Assembly: GCA_910574255.1 (NCBI GenBank)
Contig: CAJTAK010000006.1
Location: 172,293-236,292, forward strand
From: Clostridia bacterium
GTDB lineage: Bacteria > Bacillota > Clostridia > Lachnospirales > Lachnospiraceae
DNA length: 64,000 bases
Direction of reading: 5' to 3'
Every line of letters starts with the position of its first letter. The stretch's first letter is position 1. Below are positions 61,996 to 64,000 of the stretch, piece by piece. The notes beneath the pieces are model-generated. The model did no database searches. It was not told the origin of the DNA and was given only the letters and a program-made list of their open reading frames with translations. Both the position numbers and the translations under genes were made by a program.

Positions 61996-63519
61996 ATGGA
62001 TAAAAAACGTGTAGCGATCAATATGACTGCCCAACTGTTGGCCTTTGCAGTAAATATGCTGCTGGGCTTCATTTTGGTACCTATTATTGACAGTATGATT
62101 CCCAACTCCTATGGCTTTACAGACATTGCCAACAAATTTGTACAGGCGGCCCAGATCGTTGTGTCTGCATTAAATACCATGGCAAGTCGTTTTATTACCA
62201 TACAGATACATCGGGATGATAAAGAGGAGGCCAATCAGTATTTTTCATCCGTATTCTTTGCAAATGTATTAATGGCAGTGGTCTTTATGGTGCCGGCTAT
62301 GTTTGTAGTGGTATATCTTGGACATATCTTCCAGATACCTTCTGAGGCCAGCCTTCCGGATATCCAGATGCTGTTCTTCTTCATATTTGTAAACTTTCTC
62401 ATTAGCATTACAACCTCAGTATTCGGAGTGGCTCCCTACAGCCAGGATCGGCTGGAGTTAAGTTCGATTGCTGCTATTTTGGGAGAAGTGGCCCGATTGA
62501 CAGTCCTATTTGTCTCATACCTTTTCTTCCGCCCCTATCTGTGGTATGTAGGCTGTGCTTCTGTGGCATCTACTTTGATGCAGGCAACGGCCAATTTGAT
62601 TTTTACCAGACGCCTTCTGCCGGATATGAAAGTGAAACGGAAGTATTTCCGTTGGGCCAAGGTTAAGGAGCTGGTATCTCTGGGAGCATGGAATTCTGTA
62701 ACCCGTCTGGGACAATTGCTGCTAAGTGGACTGGATACTTCCATTGCAAATATCATGATCAATGCAGCGGCCATGACTACCGTGTCTATCTCATCTCAGG
62801 TTCCCACAGTGATTGTGAACCTGATGGGGACAATAGCAGGGGTTTTCAATCCTCAGATGACAATAGCATATGCGAAAGAAGATAAAAAGCAGCTTTTGGA
62901 GATCATAGGGAGCGCGGATCGAATCATGATCTTCCTTATCAGTATTCCAATTGCCTTTCTTATCATATTTGGAAAAGCCTTTTTTACATTGTGGATTGGA
63001 AAAACACAGAATCCGGATCAACTATATGTCTTAGCCCTATTAAATATCGGCACTATGTGCGTCAGTGCCAGCATTCAGGTTTTGTACCATGTATTTTTAA
63101 TTACAAAACGGGTAAAGTTAAATTCCATTGTCATACTTTCGTGCGGAATTTTGACCACAACAACCGTATTTGTTCTTTTAGAAACTACCAGCTTAGGGGT
63201 ATATGCTATAGTGGGAACCAGTACAGTGTTCGGCATTCTGCGTAATCTGGTATTTACGCCCATTTATGCGGCTCGATGCTTAAAGGTGAAATGGTATACC
63301 TTTTATGGAGATATTATATTGGGACTCATATCAATTGGAGCAATCTGTTTAACAGCTTTCCCCTTCCAATTATTCATAAAAATAGACGGATGGTTTAAAC
63401 TATTCGGGGTAGGAATTGCAGCCGGAATGCTGGCATTAGCAGTAAACTTCTTGATTGTACTGCGCAGGAACGAGCGTAAAATGGTATTAGATATGGTCAA
63501 GAAAAAGCTCCCACATTAA
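61996..63519 (+). CDS. Polysaccharide flippase of the MATE/MOP superfamily (Wzx-like)
   Basis: The start is the ATG at 61996 after TAGGAG; 507 residues. About fourteen membrane helices, with an N-terminal VAINMTAQLLAFAVNMLLGFILVPIIDSMIP typical of polysaccharide-synthesis flippases and a central NSVTRLGQLLLSGLDTSIANIMI. It moves lipid-linked oligosaccharides to the outside of the membrane. It sits between the DUF2142 protein and a glycosyltransferase, in keeping with surface-polysaccharide assembly. Confidence 0.9.
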   Translation: MDKKRVAINMTAQLLAFAVNMLLGFILVPIIDSMIPNSYGFTDIANKFVQAAQIVVSALNTMASRFITIQIHRDDKEEANQYFSSVFFANVLMAVVFMVPAMFVVVYLGHIFQIPSEASLPDIQMLFFFIFVNFLISITTSVFGVAPYSQDRLELSSIAAILGEVARLTVLFVSYLFFRPYLWYVGCASVASTLMQATANLIFTRRLLPDMKVKRKYFRWAKVKELVSLGAWNSVTRLGQLLLSGLDTSIANIMINAAAMTTVSISSQVPTVIVNLMGTIAGVFNPQMTIAYAKEDKKQLLEIIGSADRIMIFLISIPIAFLIIFGKAFFTLWIGKTQNPDQLYVLALLNIGTMCVSASIQVLYHVFLITKRVKLNSIVILSCGILTTTTVFVLLETTSLGVYAIVGTSTVFGILRNLVFTPIYAARCLKVKWYTFYGDIILGLISIGAICLTAFPFQLFIKIDGWFKLFGVGIAAGMLALAVNFLIVLRRNERKMVLDMVKKKLPH

Positions 63520-63575
63520 AAAGGACTACTTTACAACAGCCGTCACCCTTCAAACAATAAAAAAGGATCCAAATT

Positions 63576-64000
63576 ATGGTAAGCATCGTTGTTCCCGTAT
63601 ATAAAAGCGAAAAAACATTGCATTCCTGCATAGCATCCTTACAAAAACAGACGGAGCCAGATATTGAAATTATTTTAGTAGATGACGGCTCCCCTGATAA
63701 CTGCCCCAGGCTATGCGATGAACTGGCAGAAAAAGATCCAAAGGTACATGTGGTCCATAAAGAAAATGGAGGGGTTTCTTCAGCCAGAAATGCAGGAATT
63801 AAAGAGGCACACGGAGAGTTTCTGCTGTTTGTGGACAGTGATGATTATGTGGAGCCCCAAATGGTAGAAGAACTTTTGCGCCATATAGGGAAAGCAGATT
63901 TGGCCATCTGTGGATATCATCATCATTATATGGGCCGGGATGTGGAAAAGGTACCCAAGATCCGGAAGTGGGTCGGAGCAGAAAGCTTTCTTATGCTGTA
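63576..64000 (+). CDS. Family 2 glycosyltransferase, 3' end beyond the window
   Basis: The start is the ATG at 63576, with AAAGGAT before it; 141 residues visible. GT-A fold motifs: SIVVPVYKSEKTL, IEIILVDDGSPDNC (nucleotide-binding Asp), NGGVSSARNAGIKEAHGEFLLFVDSDDYV (D-x-D metal site). It transfers a sugar from a nucleotide donor to a growing glycan. The frame stays open to the window edge. Third gene of the surface-polysaccharide cluster. Confidence 0.93.
   Translation, partial: MVSIVVPVYKSEKTLHSCIASLQKQTEPDIEIILVDDGSPDNCPRLCDELAEKDPKVHVVHKENGGVSSARNAGIKEAHGEFLLFVDSDDYVEPQMVEELLRHIGKADLAICGYHHHYMGRDVEKVPKIRKWVGAESFLML

Overview
The window looks like the chromosome of a low-to-mid GC anaerobic Firmicute of the Clostridia, most likely a gut Lachnospiraceae. 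The pointers are the GlgC/GlgD pair, the CdaA/CdaR and ComFC/RecD2/MreB genes, a QueT gene behind a structured leader, a YjdF gene behind a structured leader, Firmicute-style Shine-Dalgarno sites, and a LicT/BglG-type antiterminator target. Species cannot be fixed from sequence alone. No tRNA, rRNA or CRISPR array was seen.

Region 1 (1-10.83 kb) is a mobile island. It holds a tyrosine recombinase cut by the window edge, a 15-bp inverted repeat where that element has interrupted a DDE transposase, and the transposase's DUF6431 partner. An AT-rich defence block follows: an Xre-type regulator, an Eco57I-like type IIG restriction-modification enzyme and its companion methyltransferase, a 184-bp perfectly symmetric palindrome, and a PHP-domain/SMC-like ATPase. 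The block ends inside a PTS beta-glucoside EIIBC gene. That gene is truncated at about 10,823, but its promoter, RAT antiterminator and terminator are intact.

Region 2 (11.6-27.4 kb) is mostly core. A two-component system and ABC exporter share a near-identical 21-bp operator at both promoters. Then come a riboswitch-like leader with yjdF, a DUF2130 protein, RecQ, a GMP synthase that has lost its glutaminase site, a broken small gene, a metallophosphatase and glgC-glgD for glycogen synthesis.

Region 3 (27.6-39.6 kb) is a second accessory region. It carries a three-gene unit (possible winged-helix protein, four-helix membrane protein, DGQHR protein) followed by an sce7726-type nuclease; a relB remnant and an orphan RelB; a methyltransferase with a PLD-DEAD helicase; a truncated small gene; and a two-gene unit of an unknown 667-residue protein with a WYL-like/SF1 helicase/nuclease fusion. 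The four-gene unit at 27.7-30.5 kb and the pair at 34.6-39.6 kb are the best candidates for undescribed systems.

Region 4 (39.7-64 kb) is core metabolism and envelope. It contains an FAD oxidoreductase, a sodium symporter, queT with a probable preQ1 riboswitch, a 188-bp palindrome, and a DeoR regulator with a three-copy 10-bp-phased operator. A triple-lipoyl E2, an E1 alpha-beta fusion (behind three tandem 50-bp hairpin repeats) and a lipoate ligase make an alpha-ketoacid dehydrogenase unit without an E3. Then follow mreB, recD2, comFC, two membrane proteins, cdaA-cdaR, HPr, and the start of a surface-polysaccharide cluster (DUF2142 protein, flippase, family 2 glycosyltransferase) that runs off the right edge.
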